Part shown: positions 9,849 through 19,201 of the stretch, piece by piece
Numbering within the stretch: position 1 is the first letter of the stretch
How the letters are laid out: each line of letters opens with the position of its first letter
Source: Bacteroidales bacterium
GTDB lineage: Bacteria > Bacteroidota > Bacteroidia > Bacteroidales > UBA932
DNA: 64,000 nt
Direction: 5' to 3'
Assembly: GCA_017631875.1 (NCBI GenBank)
Contig: JAGBSL010000033.1
Location: forward strand, 1-64,000
Program-made: the position numbers and the translations under genes
The notes under the pieces: model-generated
Databases searched by the model: none
What the model saw: the letters and a program-made list of their open reading frames with translations, nothing else
Told to the model about the DNA's origin: nothing

Positions 9849-9881
9849 ACGAAATAATACACCCTTACAAAATAAAAACAA

Positions 9882-9889
9882 TATATTTG
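9882..9889 (+). promoter_or_regulatory. -7 promoter element for capA-phoH
   Basis: TATATTTG, 25 bases before the TTG start of the CapA-like gene. Confidence 0.7.
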
Positions 9890-9914
9890 CAAACCATAAT
9901 TTATAACATCGGCC

Positions 9915-11033
9915 TTGACAAACGGACACAGACATAGCCTTACTCTCCTGACAAGCATCATAGCACTCATATGCAGCTTGTCCGCGCAGTGCCACGCACA
10001 GGAGTACAAGTTTCCAGATCCGTTACTCTCATATCCTCTCGGCCCCACTACCGACACCGTCAGAATCTGCATCCTGGGCGACATGATGATGCATTCCGGC
10101 CAGATCGAAAATGCCCGCACAAGCGCATCAGAATATGATTTCAGTCCATACTTCCATTATATTGAAGATAAGATAAAGGATGCGGACATTGCGATTGCCA
10201 ACATGGAATACACCCTTGCGGGAAAACCATATACCGGCTATCCGGCCTTCTCCGCTCCGGAAGCATACGCGTCATATCTTGCAGGGATTGGAATCGACGT
10301 ATTCCTTACAGCGAACAACCACATCTTCGACAAAGGAGCAGCAGGAGCACTAAGGACAATAGACGAGTTTGACAAACTCGGCGTACAAGTCACCGGCATA
10401 GCCCGAGACCAGCAGATGTACGACCAGGTTTTTCCTCTGATATTGAAGTGCAAAGGCGTAAGCATAGCTCTTGTCAATGTAACATACGGCACTAATCTCG
10501 GAACCGGAAAGGAATGGCCTAAGATTATAAGGATCAGCGAGAAGGAGACTATGACCGGAATTCTCGCTAAAGCTGACACCTGCGACTTCACACTTGTTCT
10601 TCCGCATTGGGGAGACGAATACAGGCTGAGACACTCCGCAAACCAGGAAAAAGATGCAAGGTGGTTCATAGAACATGGAGCAGACGCGATAATCGGAGCG
10701 CATCCTCACGTAATACAGGACATTCAGAAAATCGACGGAGTTCCGGTTTTCTACTCCATAGGGAACGCAGTATCCAACATGAGCGCTGCAAACACCCAGA
10801 TGGAACTGATGGTTACTCTCAAGATCGTGCGTTACCACAACGGCAACACAAAACTCCTTGAGCCCGAATACGAACTATTATGGTGTTCGAGACCAGGAGG
10901 ATACAGCAACCGGTACACTGTTCTCCCGGTAGAGGAATTCATCGGGACTAGAGACAGCTGGCACGGTCCATGGGAGTACGACAAGAAGATAGAAACAAGA
11001 AATAGAATAAAGAACCTACTGGATAATGAGTAA
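9915..11033 (+). CDS. CapA family metallophosphatase-like protein
   Basis: Secreted protein of 372 residues with a signal peptide ending near CHAQ (residue 29) and a CapA/PGA_cap domain of calcineurin-like fold. Conserved blocks are ILGDMMMH, ANMEYTLAG, LTANNHIFDKG, LPHWGDEY and GAHPHVIQ, which carry the expected Asp/Asn/His metal ligands. CapA proteins are linked to poly-gamma-glutamate capsule export, but many Bacteroidetes members have no known substrate and no capBC is nearby. The only plausible start is a TTG 25 bases after a TATATTTG element, since no in-frame ATG precedes the signal peptide. It overlaps phoH by eight bases. Confidence 0.85.
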   Translation: MTNGHRHSLTLLTSIIALICSLSAQCHAQEYKFPDPLLSYPLGPTTDTVRICILGDMMMHSGQIENARTSASEYDFSPYFHYIEDKIKDADIAIANMEYTLAGKPYTGYPAFSAPEAYASYLAGIGIDVFLTANNHIFDKGAAGALRTIDEFDKLGVQVTGIARDQQMYDQVFPLILKCKGVSIALVNVTYGTNLGTGKEWPKIIRISEKETMTGILAKADTCDFTLVLPHWGDEYRLRHSANQEKDARWFIEHGADAIIGAHPHVIQDIQKIDGVPVFYSIGNAVSNMSAANTQMELMVTLKIVRYHNGNTKLLEPEYELLWCSRPGGYSNRYTVLPVEEFIGTRDSWHGPWEYDKKIETRNRIKNLLDNE

Positions 11034-11964
11034 AAGCACAATCCGACTTGAAGCCATCGACCCCATCGAGATCTATGGGGCAGCAAACAAAAACCTTGAA
11101 GCCCTCTGCAGCTACTTCCCAGAGCTGAAGGCGGTCGCACGCGGCTGCGAAATAATCCTTGAGGGAAAAGATGAAGACATCGAGAAGTTCACCGCCAAGC
11201 TGAAGCTGCTGATAGAAAGAAGACAGCATAAGATGAACATCACCCCATATGATGTCGAGGACCTGTTCGAGAACGAAGACAAACCTGACAGATTCCGACT
11301 CTGCGGCGATTCGGTCATCGTCCACGGAAACGACGGCAAGCCGATCAAGGCTAGAAACAGGACCCAGGAAGAGATGGTAAAGGCATATTTCGAAAACGAC
11401 CTTATCTTCGCTGTCGGACCAGCAGGCACCGGTAAGACATACATCGCTATCGCTTTAGCTGTCAGAGCTTTGAAGAACAGGGAAATCAAGAGGATCATCC
11501 TGACCAGACCAGCCGTAGAAGCCGGAGAACGCCTGGGTTTCCTGCCCGGAGATCTCAAGGACAAGCTTGACCCATATCTCCAGCCTCTATACGACGCTCT
11601 CGGCGACATGATACCTCCAAAGAGACTTCAGGAGTTCATGGCGGAAGGCACGATCCAGATCGCTCCCCTCGCCTACATGCGAGGCCGCACGCTTGACCGC
11701 GCCTGTGTGATTCTGGACGAGGCCCAGAACACAAACCTCGGACAGCTCAAGATGTTCCTGACGCGAATGGGATGCGACGCCAAGTTCATAGTGACAGGAG
11801 ACGCCAGCCAGATAGACCTCCCTCACAAAGGAGACTCCGGTCTGCTTAAAGGTATAGAACTCACTAAGGACATAAAGGGAGTCAAGACCATCTTCTTCAA
11901 GAACGAAGACATTGTCCGACACCCTCTTGTGGCTAAAATAGTTAAAGCTTTCGAGAAAGCATAA
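11026..11964 (+). CDS. phoH: PhoH family ATPase (YbeZ type)
   Basis: Cytoplasmic protein of 312 residues with an N-terminal KH-like region (to about residue 100) and a PhoH P-loop ATPase domain: Walker A GPAGTGKTYIA (about 136-143) and Walker B VILDEAQN. YbeZ-type PhoH proteins are ATPases linked to rRNA maturation, normally with YbeY; no ybeY is in this window. The ATG overlaps the capA stop by eight bases, so the two genes are coupled. A terminator follows directly. Confidence 0.9.
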   Translation: MSKSTIRLEAIDPIEIYGAANKNLEALCSYFPELKAVARGCEIILEGKDEDIEKFTAKLKLLIERRQHKMNITPYDVEDLFENEDKPDRFRLCGDSVIVHGNDGKPIKARNRTQEEMVKAYFENDLIFAVGPAGTGKTYIAIALAVRALKNREIKRIILTRPAVEAGERLGFLPGDLKDKLDPYLQPLYDALGDMIPPKRLQEFMAEGTIQIAPLAYMRGRTLDRACVILDEAQNTNLGQLKMFLTRMGCDAKFIVTGDASQIDLPHKGDSGLLKGIELTKDIKGVKTIFFKNEDIVRHPLVAKIVKAFEKA

Positions 11965-11997
11965 AAAAAGCAGCGTTCATCAAAACGCTGCTTTTTT
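11964..11997. terminator. Bidirectional terminator between phoH and the TPR gene
   Basis: A 14-bp stem (AAAAAAGCAGCGTT paired with AACGCTGCTTTTTT) with a 6-nt loop. It starts at the phoH stop and lies 18 bases from the stop of the convergent TPR gene, so it can serve both. Confidence 0.9.
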
Positions 11998-12015
11998 ATG
12001 ATTATAATCTAGAAA

Positions 12016-13326
12016 TTATTTAGAAAGCTCATTGTAGTACTCATACTTCTCCATGAACTTAGCGTCCTTGTTTCTGAGAACGAAGCAAACCTGCTTGATT
12101 GTTGCTGCAATGTTCTTCTTGAAATCAGAATCTGGCATGAGTGAATATGCCTTCTCAAGTGGCTCGAGGCTGGCGATACACATCTCATCGTACTGAGCCA
12201 TGAGAGCGTCATACTCCTTCTGGTCGAAAGTCTCCTGACCCTTGTTGAAGTACTCGTTACCGCGGTCGATGAAATATCCTCCGAGAGCGATGTATGCATC
12301 AGGAGAATCCGGAGTCATCGCAATAGCTGCCTTGTATGAAGCCTCTGCCTTCTCATAATCAGCAAGACGCTTGTAGATGTCACCCTCTACTCTGTAGATA
12401 GAAGCGTTGTCCGGCATAGCCTGCTTTGCCTTTGCGATGAGGTCAAGAAGCTGAGCCTCGCCACCCTCCTTAGGAAGATAGTAGTTGATAAGACCTACGA
12501 GAACGTTTGCATTCTCAGGGAAGAGCTCGAAACCCTTCTGGAGAGTTGCAACTCCCTTCTCCTCATTACCAAGCTTCATGTATACATCAGCAAGAGCTGG
12601 GAAGAGGTTACCACCCTCTGCATAGTATCCAGCCTCTACGCATCTGTCAAAGTATGTCAAAGCCTGCTCATACTTGCCAGCCTGGTTGTAGATATAACCT
12701 GCATAATATGTATAGGTAGTGTCAACCTTTGATACAGGAGCAGTGAGAACCGCGTCAGCTGCCTTTGCGATAAGGCCAGCTGCGGCATCGTAGTTCTGGA
12801 GAGTATACTGAACCATACCCTCATCAAAGTACTTTGCTCCGATGAGCTCGATAGCAGCCTTGATATCCTTTACCTTAGAGCCCTTTACATCAATTTCTGC
12901 AGCCTTTGCATATGCAGCGAGAGCCTCAGCAAGCGCATCCTCATAAATCGGATTTGTAATCACGATCATCTTGAGCATATCAGAAGCATCAAAGTAAAGA
13001 ACCTTGTCCTCATATGTCTCCTTCTTGTAAGGAACACCCTCGACAACAATCTCCTCTACAGAAGCAGCTGGCTTGTAGCCAGGCATCTGCTGGAGCTGGA
13101 TACGTGGAGCGTTAGTGAAAAGGGATCCTGAAGGTGCGTTATATGCATCCATATAAGCATCTGCAAGCTTAAGCCATGTAGCTACCTTAGCCTCCTTCTT
13201 TGGATTCTCAGAAGCCGCCTTAGCGCTCTCTACCGCCTTCTTTGCTGCAGCAGGAGTCTTGGTTGTCTGTGCATCAGCCACCTGAACTGCCAGGAGTACT
13301 GCCAATGCGATAAGAATTCTTTTCAT
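12016..13326 (-). CDS. Secreted TPR-repeat protein
   Basis: Product of 436 residues with a cleavable signal peptide (MKRILIALAVLLAVQVADAQ). Tetratricopeptide repeats spread through residues about 160-400, for example YAGYIYNQAGKYEQALTYFD, ALADVYMKLGNEEKGVATL and YKRLADYEKAEASYKAAI. TPR arrays are protein-binding scaffolds; the partner is unknown. It begins 17 bases downstream of gyrA on the same strand and shares its promoter, an unexpected pairing of an envelope protein with DNA gyrase. It is rich in Ala, Lys and Glu. Confidence 0.88.
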   Translation of the reverse strand: MKRILIALAVLLAVQVADAQTTKTPAAAKKAVESAKAASENPKKEAKVATWLKLADAYMDAYNAPSGSLFTNAPRIQLQQMPGYKPAASVEEIVVEGVPYKKETYEDKVLYFDASDMLKMIVITNPIYEDALAEALAAYAKAAEIDVKGSKVKDIKAAIELIGAKYFDEGMVQYTLQNYDAAAGLIAKAADAVLTAPVSKVDTTYTYYAGYIYNQAGKYEQALTYFDRCVEAGYYAEGGNLFPALADVYMKLGNEEKGVATLQKGFELFPENANVLVGLINYYLPKEGGEAQLLDLIAKAKQAMPDNASIYRVEGDIYKRLADYEKAEASYKAAIAMTPDSPDAYIALGGYFIDRGNEYFNKGQETFDQKEYDALMAQYDEMCIASLEPLEKAYSLMPDSDFKKNIAATIKQVCFVLRNKDAKFMEKYEYYNELSK

Positions 13327-13343
13327 GATGTTGTGGTATTTGG

Positions 13344-15875
13344 TTAATTATTTGTTTCCTGTACTGGTGTCTCCTGATCCGGAGCCTGTGGAGCCTCAGT
13401 CGGTGTCTCCTCCTCTGTCTTGTTAACAGCCGACACTGCCGCGATAGAGTCGCCGTCCTTGATGTTGATGAGTTTCACGCCCTGAGTAGCACGTCCTGCC
13501 ACCTTGATGCCGGAAACGGCCATCCTGATGGTAAGTCCGGAGCGGTTGATGATCATCAGATCGTTTTCATCGGTAACATTCTTGATAGCTACCAGAGCAC
13601 CTGTCTTCTCAGTGATATTAAGCGTCTTGACACCCTTTCCGCCTCTGTTTGTCTTGCGGTACTCATCGAAGTCAGAGCGCTTTCCGTATCCATGCTCGCT
13701 GACAACGAGGATAGAGTGTGCTGAAGCATCCTCGGCTGATGGATCATAGGTTATCATGCCGATTACCTCGTCATCTTCATCAATATTTATGCCACGTACA
13801 CCAGAAGCCGTTCTACCCAACGCTCTTGCATCAGTCTCGTCAAAGCGGCAGCAGCGTCCTTTGCGTCCTGCGAGGAGAATCTCGCTGTGGCCGTTAGTCA
13901 TAACTGCCTCAAGAAGCTCGTCACCCTCACGAACTGTAATCGCAATCACACCGTTTGTACGAGGACGTGAGTAAGCCTCGAGCGAAGTCTTCTTGATAAT
14001 ACCCTGCTTTGTTGCAAGAACAATGTAATTATTATTGATGTAGTCCTCGTCCTTGAGATTCTTAACGTTCAGGTATGCCTTGATCTTGTCATCAGGCTCG
14101 ATGTTGATCACATTCTGGATTGCGCGACCCTTCGAAGCACGTGATCCCTCAGGAATCTCGTAGACCTTGAGCCAGTAGCACTTTCCGTTCTGAGTGAACA
14201 GGAGCATTGTGCTGTGCATGTTGGCAACATAGATATGCTCGATGAAGTCCTCGTCACGGGTTGCACTTCCCTTCATGCCGACGCCGCCTCTGTTCTGGAT
14301 ACGATACTCTGTCAGAGATGTCCTCTTGATATATCCAAGGTGCGAGATAGTGATCACAACATCCTCATTAGGATAGAAGTCCTCCGGATTGAATTCCTCT
14401 GCAGAGAGAGCGATCTCGGTCCTTCTTGCGTCACCGTACTTCTCCTTCATCTCAAGGGTCTCATCCTTGATGATACCGAACTGCATGTCCTCGTTTGCGA
14501 GAACGTCCTCGCAGTACTTGATGAACTTCATGAGCTCGTCGTACTCGCTCTGGAGCTTCTCCCTTTCGAGTCCTGTGAGCTGACGCAGACGCATCTCAAC
14601 GATTGCGGTAGCCTGGATCTCGGTGAAAGCGAATGTACTCATGAGCTCGGCCTTCGCTTCCTCAACGCTCTTCGATGCGCGGATAATCCTGATGATTTCG
14701 TCGATAACGTCAAGGGCCTTGAGGAGTCCTTCGAGTATATGGGCCCTCTTCTGAGCCTTGTCGAGGTCGAATCTTGTCCTGCGGAGGATCACCTCATGAC
14801 GATGTCTTACGAAGTACTTGATCAAGTCCTTGAGGTTAAGGGTGCGAGGACGTCCGTTCACCAGAGCGACGTTGTTTACCGAGAAGCTTGACTGAAGCGG
14901 AGTATACTTGAAGAGAGTATTGAGGACAACGTTAGCGTTAGCATCCTTCTTGAGCTTAATCACGATGCGGACGCCCTTCATGGTTGTCTCGTCGTTGATG
15001 TATGAGATGCCGTCGATCTTCTTTGACTCCACGAGCTCAGCGATCTTCTCGATCATCTCCCTCTTGTTGACCATGTATGGGATCTCGGTCACCACGATTG
15101 TCTCACGGCCTGACTCGCTCACTTCGATCTCGGTCTTCGAGCGGATCACGATACGGCCGCGGCCTGTCTCGAAGGCATCCTTGATGCCCTGACGACCCTG
15201 GATGATGCCTCCTGTAGGGAAATCCGGTCCCTTGACATAATGCATCAGCTCCTCGACTGTGATCTCAGGGTTGTCGATATACGCGCAGATGGCGTCACAG
15301 CACTCAGTAAGGTTGTGCGGAGCCATGTTTGTCGCCATACCCACGGCAATACCTGACGAACCGTTCAAGAGAAGAAGCGGAAGCTTTGTCGGGAGAACAG
15401 TCGGCTCCTGGAGGGAATCGTCGAAGTTGTTCTGGAAGTCCACAGTATCCTTCTCGAGATCTGCAAGCACCTCGTCAGAAAGTTTCGAAAGCTTTGCCTC
15501 AGTATATCGCATCGCAGCCACAGGGTCACCGTCCATCGAACCGAAGTTACCCTGTCCGAATACGAGAGGGTACCTGAGGCTCCAGTCCTGTGCCATTCTG
15601 GCCATTGCATCATAAACGCTTGAGTCACCATGCGGATGGTACTTACCGAGAACCTCTCCGACTATACGGGCAGACTTCTTTGTCTGGCTGGTATGTCTGA
15701 GGCCAAGTCCGTCCATTCCGAACAGCACTCTTCTGTGTACAGGCTTGAAACCGTCACGCACATCCGGGAGGGCCCTGGATACGATCACAGACATGGAGTA
15801 GTCGATGTACGCACTCCTCATCTGCTCGTCGATGTTCACCTGCTCAATCCTACCTGTTTTTACTTCGTTTTCCAT
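13344..15875 (-). CDS. gyrA: DNA gyrase subunit A
   Basis: Type II topoisomerase subunit that breaks and rejoins DNA; with GyrB it introduces negative supercoils. At 843 residues it has the full breakage-reunion domain with catalytic Tyr124 ([11 protein letters not shown]) and a C-terminal beta-pinwheel. The quinolone-determining region reads [14 protein letters not shown]: Ser85 and Asp89 correspond to E. coli Ser83 and Asp87, so the residues usually changed in resistance are wild type. The GyrA box is TNRGGKG, a relaxed form of QRRGGKG. The C-terminal tail is rich in Glu, Pro and Thr. The gene heads an operon with the TPR gene. Confidence 0.95.
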   Translation of the reverse strand: MENEVKTGRIEQVNIDEQMRSAYIDYSMSVIVSRALPDVRDGFKPVHRRVLFGMDGLGLRHTSQTKKSARIVGEVLGKYHPHGDSSVYDAMARMAQDWSLRYPLVFGQGNFGSMDGDPVAAMRYTEAKLSKLSDEVLADLEKDTVDFQNNFDDSLQEPTVLPTKLPLLLLNGSSGIAVGMATNMAPHNLTECCDAICAYIDNPEITVEELMHYVKGPDFPTGGIIQGRQGIKDAFETGRGRIVIRSKTEIEVSESGRETIVVTEIPYMVNKREMIEKIAELVESKKIDGISYINDETTMKGVRIVIKLKKDANANVVLNTLFKYTPLQSSFSVNNVALVNGRPRTLNLKDLIKYFVRHRHEVILRRTRFDLDKAQKRAHILEGLLKALDVIDEIIRIIRASKSVEEAKAELMSTFAFTEIQATAIVEMRLRQLTGLEREKLQSEYDELMKFIKYCEDVLANEDMQFGIIKDETLEMKEKYGDARRTEIALSAEEFNPEDFYPNEDVVITISHLGYIKRTSLTEYRIQNRGGVGMKGSATRDEDFIEHIYVANMHSTMLLFTQNGKCYWLKVYEIPEGSRASKGRAIQNVINIEPDDKIKAYLNVKNLKDEDYINNNYIVLATKQGIIKKTSLEAYSRPRTNGVIAITVREGDELLEAVMTNGHSEILLAGRKGRCCRFDETDARALGRTASGVRGINIDEDDEVIGMITYDPSAEDASAHSILVVSEHGYGKRSDFDEYRKTNRGGKGVKTLNITEKTGALVAIKNVTDENDLMIINRSGLTIRMAVSGIKVAGRATQGVKLINIKDGDSIAAVSAVNKTEEETPTEAPQAPDQETPVQETNN

Positions 15876-15915
15876 ATATGAATTTGTACTTTTTATTCTT
15901 GATTATACATCTTGG

Positions 15916-15923
15916 CAAAGTTA
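15916..15923 (-). promoter_or_regulatory. -7 promoter element for gyrA
   Basis: Reverse-strand TAACTTTG, 40 bases upstream of gyrA. It is back to back with the Clp promoter, the two -7 boxes being only 12 bases apart, so upstream elements of each must overlap the other. Confidence 0.7.
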
Positions 15924-15935
15924 CAAAAAATTTAG

Positions 15936-15943
15936 TAATTTTG
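15936..15943 (+). promoter_or_regulatory. -7 promoter element for the Clp ATPase gene
   Basis: TAATTTTG fits TAnnTTTG, 39 bases before the ATG. Confidence 0.68.
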
Positions 15944-15982
15944 TGCAACCAACGATGATTTTAAGCACCAAGAATACTTTTT

Positions 15983-18334
15983 ATGGAAATCAGCATATCT
16001 GACGAACTCAATTCGATAATAAATTTTTCTAGAGAGGAGGCAATGAGGACCGGATGTTATGGCATTGCGCCGGACCACATGTTCCTGGGAATCATACGCC
16101 ACAAGGAAAACGCAGGTGCGGACGCACTGATGGGCACAGGTATCGACATGAACGAGATGAAACAGTTCATAGACAGCCGGATATTTACCAACGAGCACAT
16201 CCCTTATTCCGACATAGACAGCGTAACCTTCTCCAGAGGCGCTCAAAATGTGCTGAGCTTCACTATTCTGGAAGCCACAAAGGTACGCAGCGCCAAAGCG
16301 TCGGCGCAGCACCTTCTGCTGGCACTATGCCGAGAGGGAAACTCATACGGAAGCACATACTTGCGCGACCAGGGGGTAGAATACGGAGTGATCTACAGGT
16401 ATCTTGACCGCAACGACATGCTTGACAGGGACTCGATCGATAGAGAGAGTCCGGTGAAGAACCGTGAAACTGACAACGACGAACAGCAGATTCATATCCG
16501 CGCCGTACACGAAGGAGGACAGGAAGAAAGCACCCCTCAGGCATCACCGCTCGAGGAGTTCGGATATGACATAACCAAGGCTGCACGCGAAGGCAAACTG
16601 GACCCTCTTGTGGGACGAGAATATGAAATTCAGAGAGTAATCCAGATTCTCGGACGAAGAAGGAAAAACAACCCTATGCTCGTCGGAGATCCCGGTGTAG
16701 GAAAGTCGGCGATTGTGGAAGGTATCGCAATCAAGATCGTCACCGGCGACATACCACCTGTTCTTGCAGACAAGAGACTGATTTCCTTGGACTTAGGTTC
16801 CATCGTTGCAGGCACAAAATACCGAGGAGATTTCGAAAAGAGACTCAAGTCCATCATAAACGAAGTAGCTTCAAGTCCTGACGTGATTCTGTTCATCGAC
16901 GAGTTCCACACCATCGTCGGAGCAGGCGGAGCGTCGGGCAGTCTTGACGCAGCGAACATGCTCAAGCCGGCACTCGCACGAGGCGACATCCAGTGTATCG
17001 GAGCAACCACAATGGATGAGTTCCGCAAAATCGTAGAAAAAGACGGCGCTCTCGACAGAAGATTCCAGAAAATTGTAGTGGAGCACACTGACATCCAACA
17101 CTCGATATCAATCCTCGACCGTCTTAAAACCAACTATGAAAAGTATCATAATGTGATATACACTGACGAGGCAATCGAAGCGTGCGTGAGAATGTCCGAC
17201 AGATACATCACCGACAGATGTCTGCCTGATAAGGCAATTGACGCGATGGATGAAGCCGGATCGATGGTTCGACTGAAGAATCCGGACAAGACGGGATATG
17301 TGGGAGTTGAAGATGTAGCGGAAGTCATTTCCAAGATGACCGGCATCCCTTCCGGCAACGTTGCCGAAAGTGAAGGTCTGAAGCTTATGAGGATGCGCAG
17401 CAAGCTACAGGGAAGGATTATCGAACAGGACGACGCAATAGATAAGGTAGTAAGAGCAATCCAGAGAAACAGAGCAGGAATCAAAGATCCTGGAAAGCCT
17501 ATCGGAACATTTCTCTTCTTTGGCCCGACAGGAGTCGGCAAGACCCAGCTTGCCAAGTCATTGGCAGAGTATCTCTTTGACTCAGAAGATAATATGATAA
17601 GACTTGATATGAGTGAATACATGGAAAAATTCAATGTATCAAGGCTTATAGGAGCGCCTCCAGGATATGTAGGGTTCGAAGAGGGTGGCCAACTCAGCGA
17701 AAGGGTCAGACGCAAGCCTTATTGCGTGGTTCTTCTCGACGAGATCGAGAAGGCACACCCGGACGTATTCAACCTTCTGCTTCAGGTCATGGACGAAGGA
17801 CGTCTGACTGACAGCAACGGAAGGACAGTAAGCTTCAGAAATACTATTGTTATCATGACATCCAATGTGGGAAGCCGCGAATTGGATGAATACGGCAGCG
17901 GCCTGGGATTCAATACTTCCGGCAAGAATGTGACCGTAAACAGGAGAGCAGTGCTTGACAAGGCTATCCGCAAGGCATTCCCTCCTGAATTCATCAACAG
18001 GGTGGATGATATGATATTCTTTAATCCCCTCACAAGAGAAGGCATTGAAAAAATTATCGATATCGAAATCAAAGGCCTTAAGAAACGCGTTCAGGAAGCC
18101 GGATTCGAGCTCAGAATCACCCCTGCAGCAAAAAGATTTGTCGCCAACGAGGGCTACGACCCAAGCTATGGAGCAAGACCGTTGAAGAGGGCGATCCAGC
18201 GATTTATTGAAGACCCTGTATCGGAGCACATCATCAAGGAAAGGATGATTGCCGGCAAGAAAGCCATACCTCACGACAAGATCCGCGTAAGCCTGACAAA
18301 GGATAAGGAAAGCACCCTCGTAGAATGGTGCTAG
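15983..18334 (+). CDS. ClpA/ClpC-type AAA+ unfoldase
   Basis: Hexameric unfoldase that feeds substrates to ClpP. Residues 1-145 form a double Clp-N domain. NBD1 has Walker A GDPGVGKS at 235-242 and NBD2 has GPTGVGKT at 514-521. A GLGF loop (about residue 640) provides the ClpP-docking [LIV]-G-[FL] motif. Between NBD1 and NBD2 the sequence goes from DAMDEAGSMVRLKN almost directly to VGVEDVAEVISKMTGIP. The coiled-coil M domain of ClpC is therefore missing and the layout is ClpA-like, at 783 residues. No clpP or clpS is adjacent. The stop overlaps, by three of four bases, the stop of an opposing small ORF. Confidence 0.9.
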   Translation: MEISISDELNSIINFSREEAMRTGCYGIAPDHMFLGIIRHKENAGADALMGTGIDMNEMKQFIDSRIFTNEHIPYSDIDSVTFSRGAQNVLSFTILEATKVRSAKASAQHLLLALCREGNSYGSTYLRDQGVEYGVIYRYLDRNDMLDRDSIDRESPVKNRETDNDEQQIHIRAVHEGGQEESTPQASPLEEFGYDITKAAREGKLDPLVGREYEIQRVIQILGRRRKNNPMLVGDPGVGKSAIVEGIAIKIVTGDIPPVLADKRLISLDLGSIVAGTKYRGDFEKRLKSIINEVASSPDVILFIDEFHTIVGAGGASGSLDAANMLKPALARGDIQCIGATTMDEFRKIVEKDGALDRRFQKIVVEHTDIQHSISILDRLKTNYEKYHNVIYTDEAIEACVRMSDRYITDRCLPDKAIDAMDEAGSMVRLKNPDKTGYVGVEDVAEVISKMTGIPSGNVAESEGLKLMRMRSKLQGRIIEQDDAIDKVVRAIQRNRAGIKDPGKPIGTFLFFGPTGVGKTQLAKSLAEYLFDSEDNMIRLDMSEYMEKFNVSRLIGAPPGYVGFEEGGQLSERVRRKPYCVVLLDEIEKAHPDVFNLLLQVMDEGRLTDSNGRTVSFRNTIVIMTSNVGSRELDEYGSGLGFNTSGKNVTVNRRAVLDKAIRKAFPPEFINRVDDMIFFNPLTREGIEKIIDIEIKGLKKRVQEAGFELRITPAAKRFVANEGYDPSYGARPLKRAIQRFIEDPVSEHIIKERMIAGKKAIPHDKIRVSLTKDKESTLVEWC

Positions 18335-18453
18335 GCCATCACGACATCTCTCAGTTCAAGACCAAGATCATCTACAAGTTCTACCATTGCTGCGAAGGAT
18401 TCGTCTGATGAGAACATTGCGCTGAGGCGTGTCATTGTGTCTGTTGCATTCAT
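18331..18453 (-). CDS. Candidate 40-residue small protein
   Basis: Short ORF encoding an acidic, Met-rich 40-residue peptide (begins MNATDTMTRLSAMF, ends ELRDVVMA). It is preceded at 21 bases by a perfect TATCTTTG promoter element whose only sensible product is this ORF. No signal peptide or membrane segment is seen; the second half could form an amphipathic helix. It faces the Clp gene and their stop codons overlap, with no terminator visible between them. I do not recognise the family; the promoter, the ATG spacing and codon use like neighbouring genes argue that it is real. Confidence 0.5.
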   Translation of the reverse strand: MNATDTMTRLSAMFSSDESFAAMVELVDDLGLELRDVVMA

Positions 18454-18474
18454 ATCTTTTTCGTTTTGTTGATG

Positions 18475-18482
18475 CAAAGATA
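18475..18482 (-). promoter_or_regulatory. -7 promoter element for the 40-residue ORF
   Basis: Reverse-strand TATCTTTG, 21 bases upstream of the small ORF start. It points away from the HAD gene, so it cannot serve that gene. Confidence 0.62.
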
Positions 18483-18530
18483 TGACCGCCTTGTGCCAAT
18501 ATACAGCACAACGTAAAATTTGATAAAAAA

Positions 18531-19190
18531 ATGATAAAACTTGCAATATTCGACCTTGACGGCACCCTGCTGGACACTTTAGGCGACATCGCTGGCGCAT
18601 GCAACCACGCGCTCACGGTATGCGGATGCCCTATTCACGAGGTCGGAGAGTATAAAAAGTTTGTAGGAAGCGGCATCATGAACCTGTTCCGCAGGGCCCT
18701 GCCCGAGGAACAGCGGACAGAGGAAATGGTGATAAGGATGAGGAATGCTTTCGTACAGTATTACGATATACATAAAGACGATACGACCAGCCCATATCCA
18801 GGAATCAGAGATCTCCTTAAGAACTTGTCTGCAAAAGGCATCGCGTTGGCAGTGGCATCAAACAAATATCAGGAGGCAACAGAGGAACTTGTCGCGCGAT
18901 ACTTCGGGGATTATAGCTTTACATGTATCCTGGGACAAAGAGAGGGACACCCGATCAAACCAGATGCAGGCATCATCTTTGAGGCAATGGCCGCCTGCGA
19001 AGGAGTAAGACCGGACGAAGTCATATATTGCGGAGACTCTGACGTGGACATGCAGACAGGAATAAACGCAGGCGTCAAGACCGTAGGAGTCACATGGGGA
19101 TTCCGAAGCAGAGAGGAACTTGCTGCATATTCCCCATGCCTTCTGGCGGACAATCCGGAAGAAATTCATAACTTTATCGCCCTAACTTAA
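18531..19190 (+). CDS. HAD family phosphatase (phosphoglycolate phosphatase-like)
   Basis: Product of 219 residues with HAD motif I DLDGTLLD (nucleophile Asp8, acid Asp10), a helical cap, motif II VASNK, motif III Lys and motif IV GDSDVDM. It resembles Gph, which dephosphorylates 2-phosphoglycolate, but HAD substrate prediction is weak. The start MIKLAIFDLDG is fixed by motif I. It heads a run of three closely spaced rightward genes (gaps 11 and 12 bases). A near-match promoter TAAAATTTG lies 9 bases upstream, with one extra spacer base. Confidence 0.85.
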   Translation: MIKLAIFDLDGTLLDTLGDIAGACNHALTVCGCPIHEVGEYKKFVGSGIMNLFRRALPEEQRTEEMVIRMRNAFVQYYDIHKDDTTSPYPGIRDLLKNLSAKGIALAVASNKYQEATEELVARYFGDYSFTCILGQREGHPIKPDAGIIFEAMAACEGVRPDEVIYCGDSDVDMQTGINAGVKTVGVTWGFRSREELAAYSPCLLADNPEEIHNFIALT

Positions 19191-19201
19191 GTCAGACGGA
19201 C

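Noticed and set aside
9815..10120. N-terminal 102 codons of the long SPOR-gene reading frame
   Set aside because: They run through two promoters and the start of the divergent capA gene, and the conserved lipoprotein signal begins only at 9814.
14214..14891. 225-codon forward ORF inside gyrA
   Set aside because: It is antisense to gyrA and its composition follows gyrA codon bias; no recognised domain.
17639..18274. 211-codon reverse ORF opposite the Clp ATPase NBD2
   Set aside because: Shadow ORF: the opposite strand encodes conserved AAA+ motifs.
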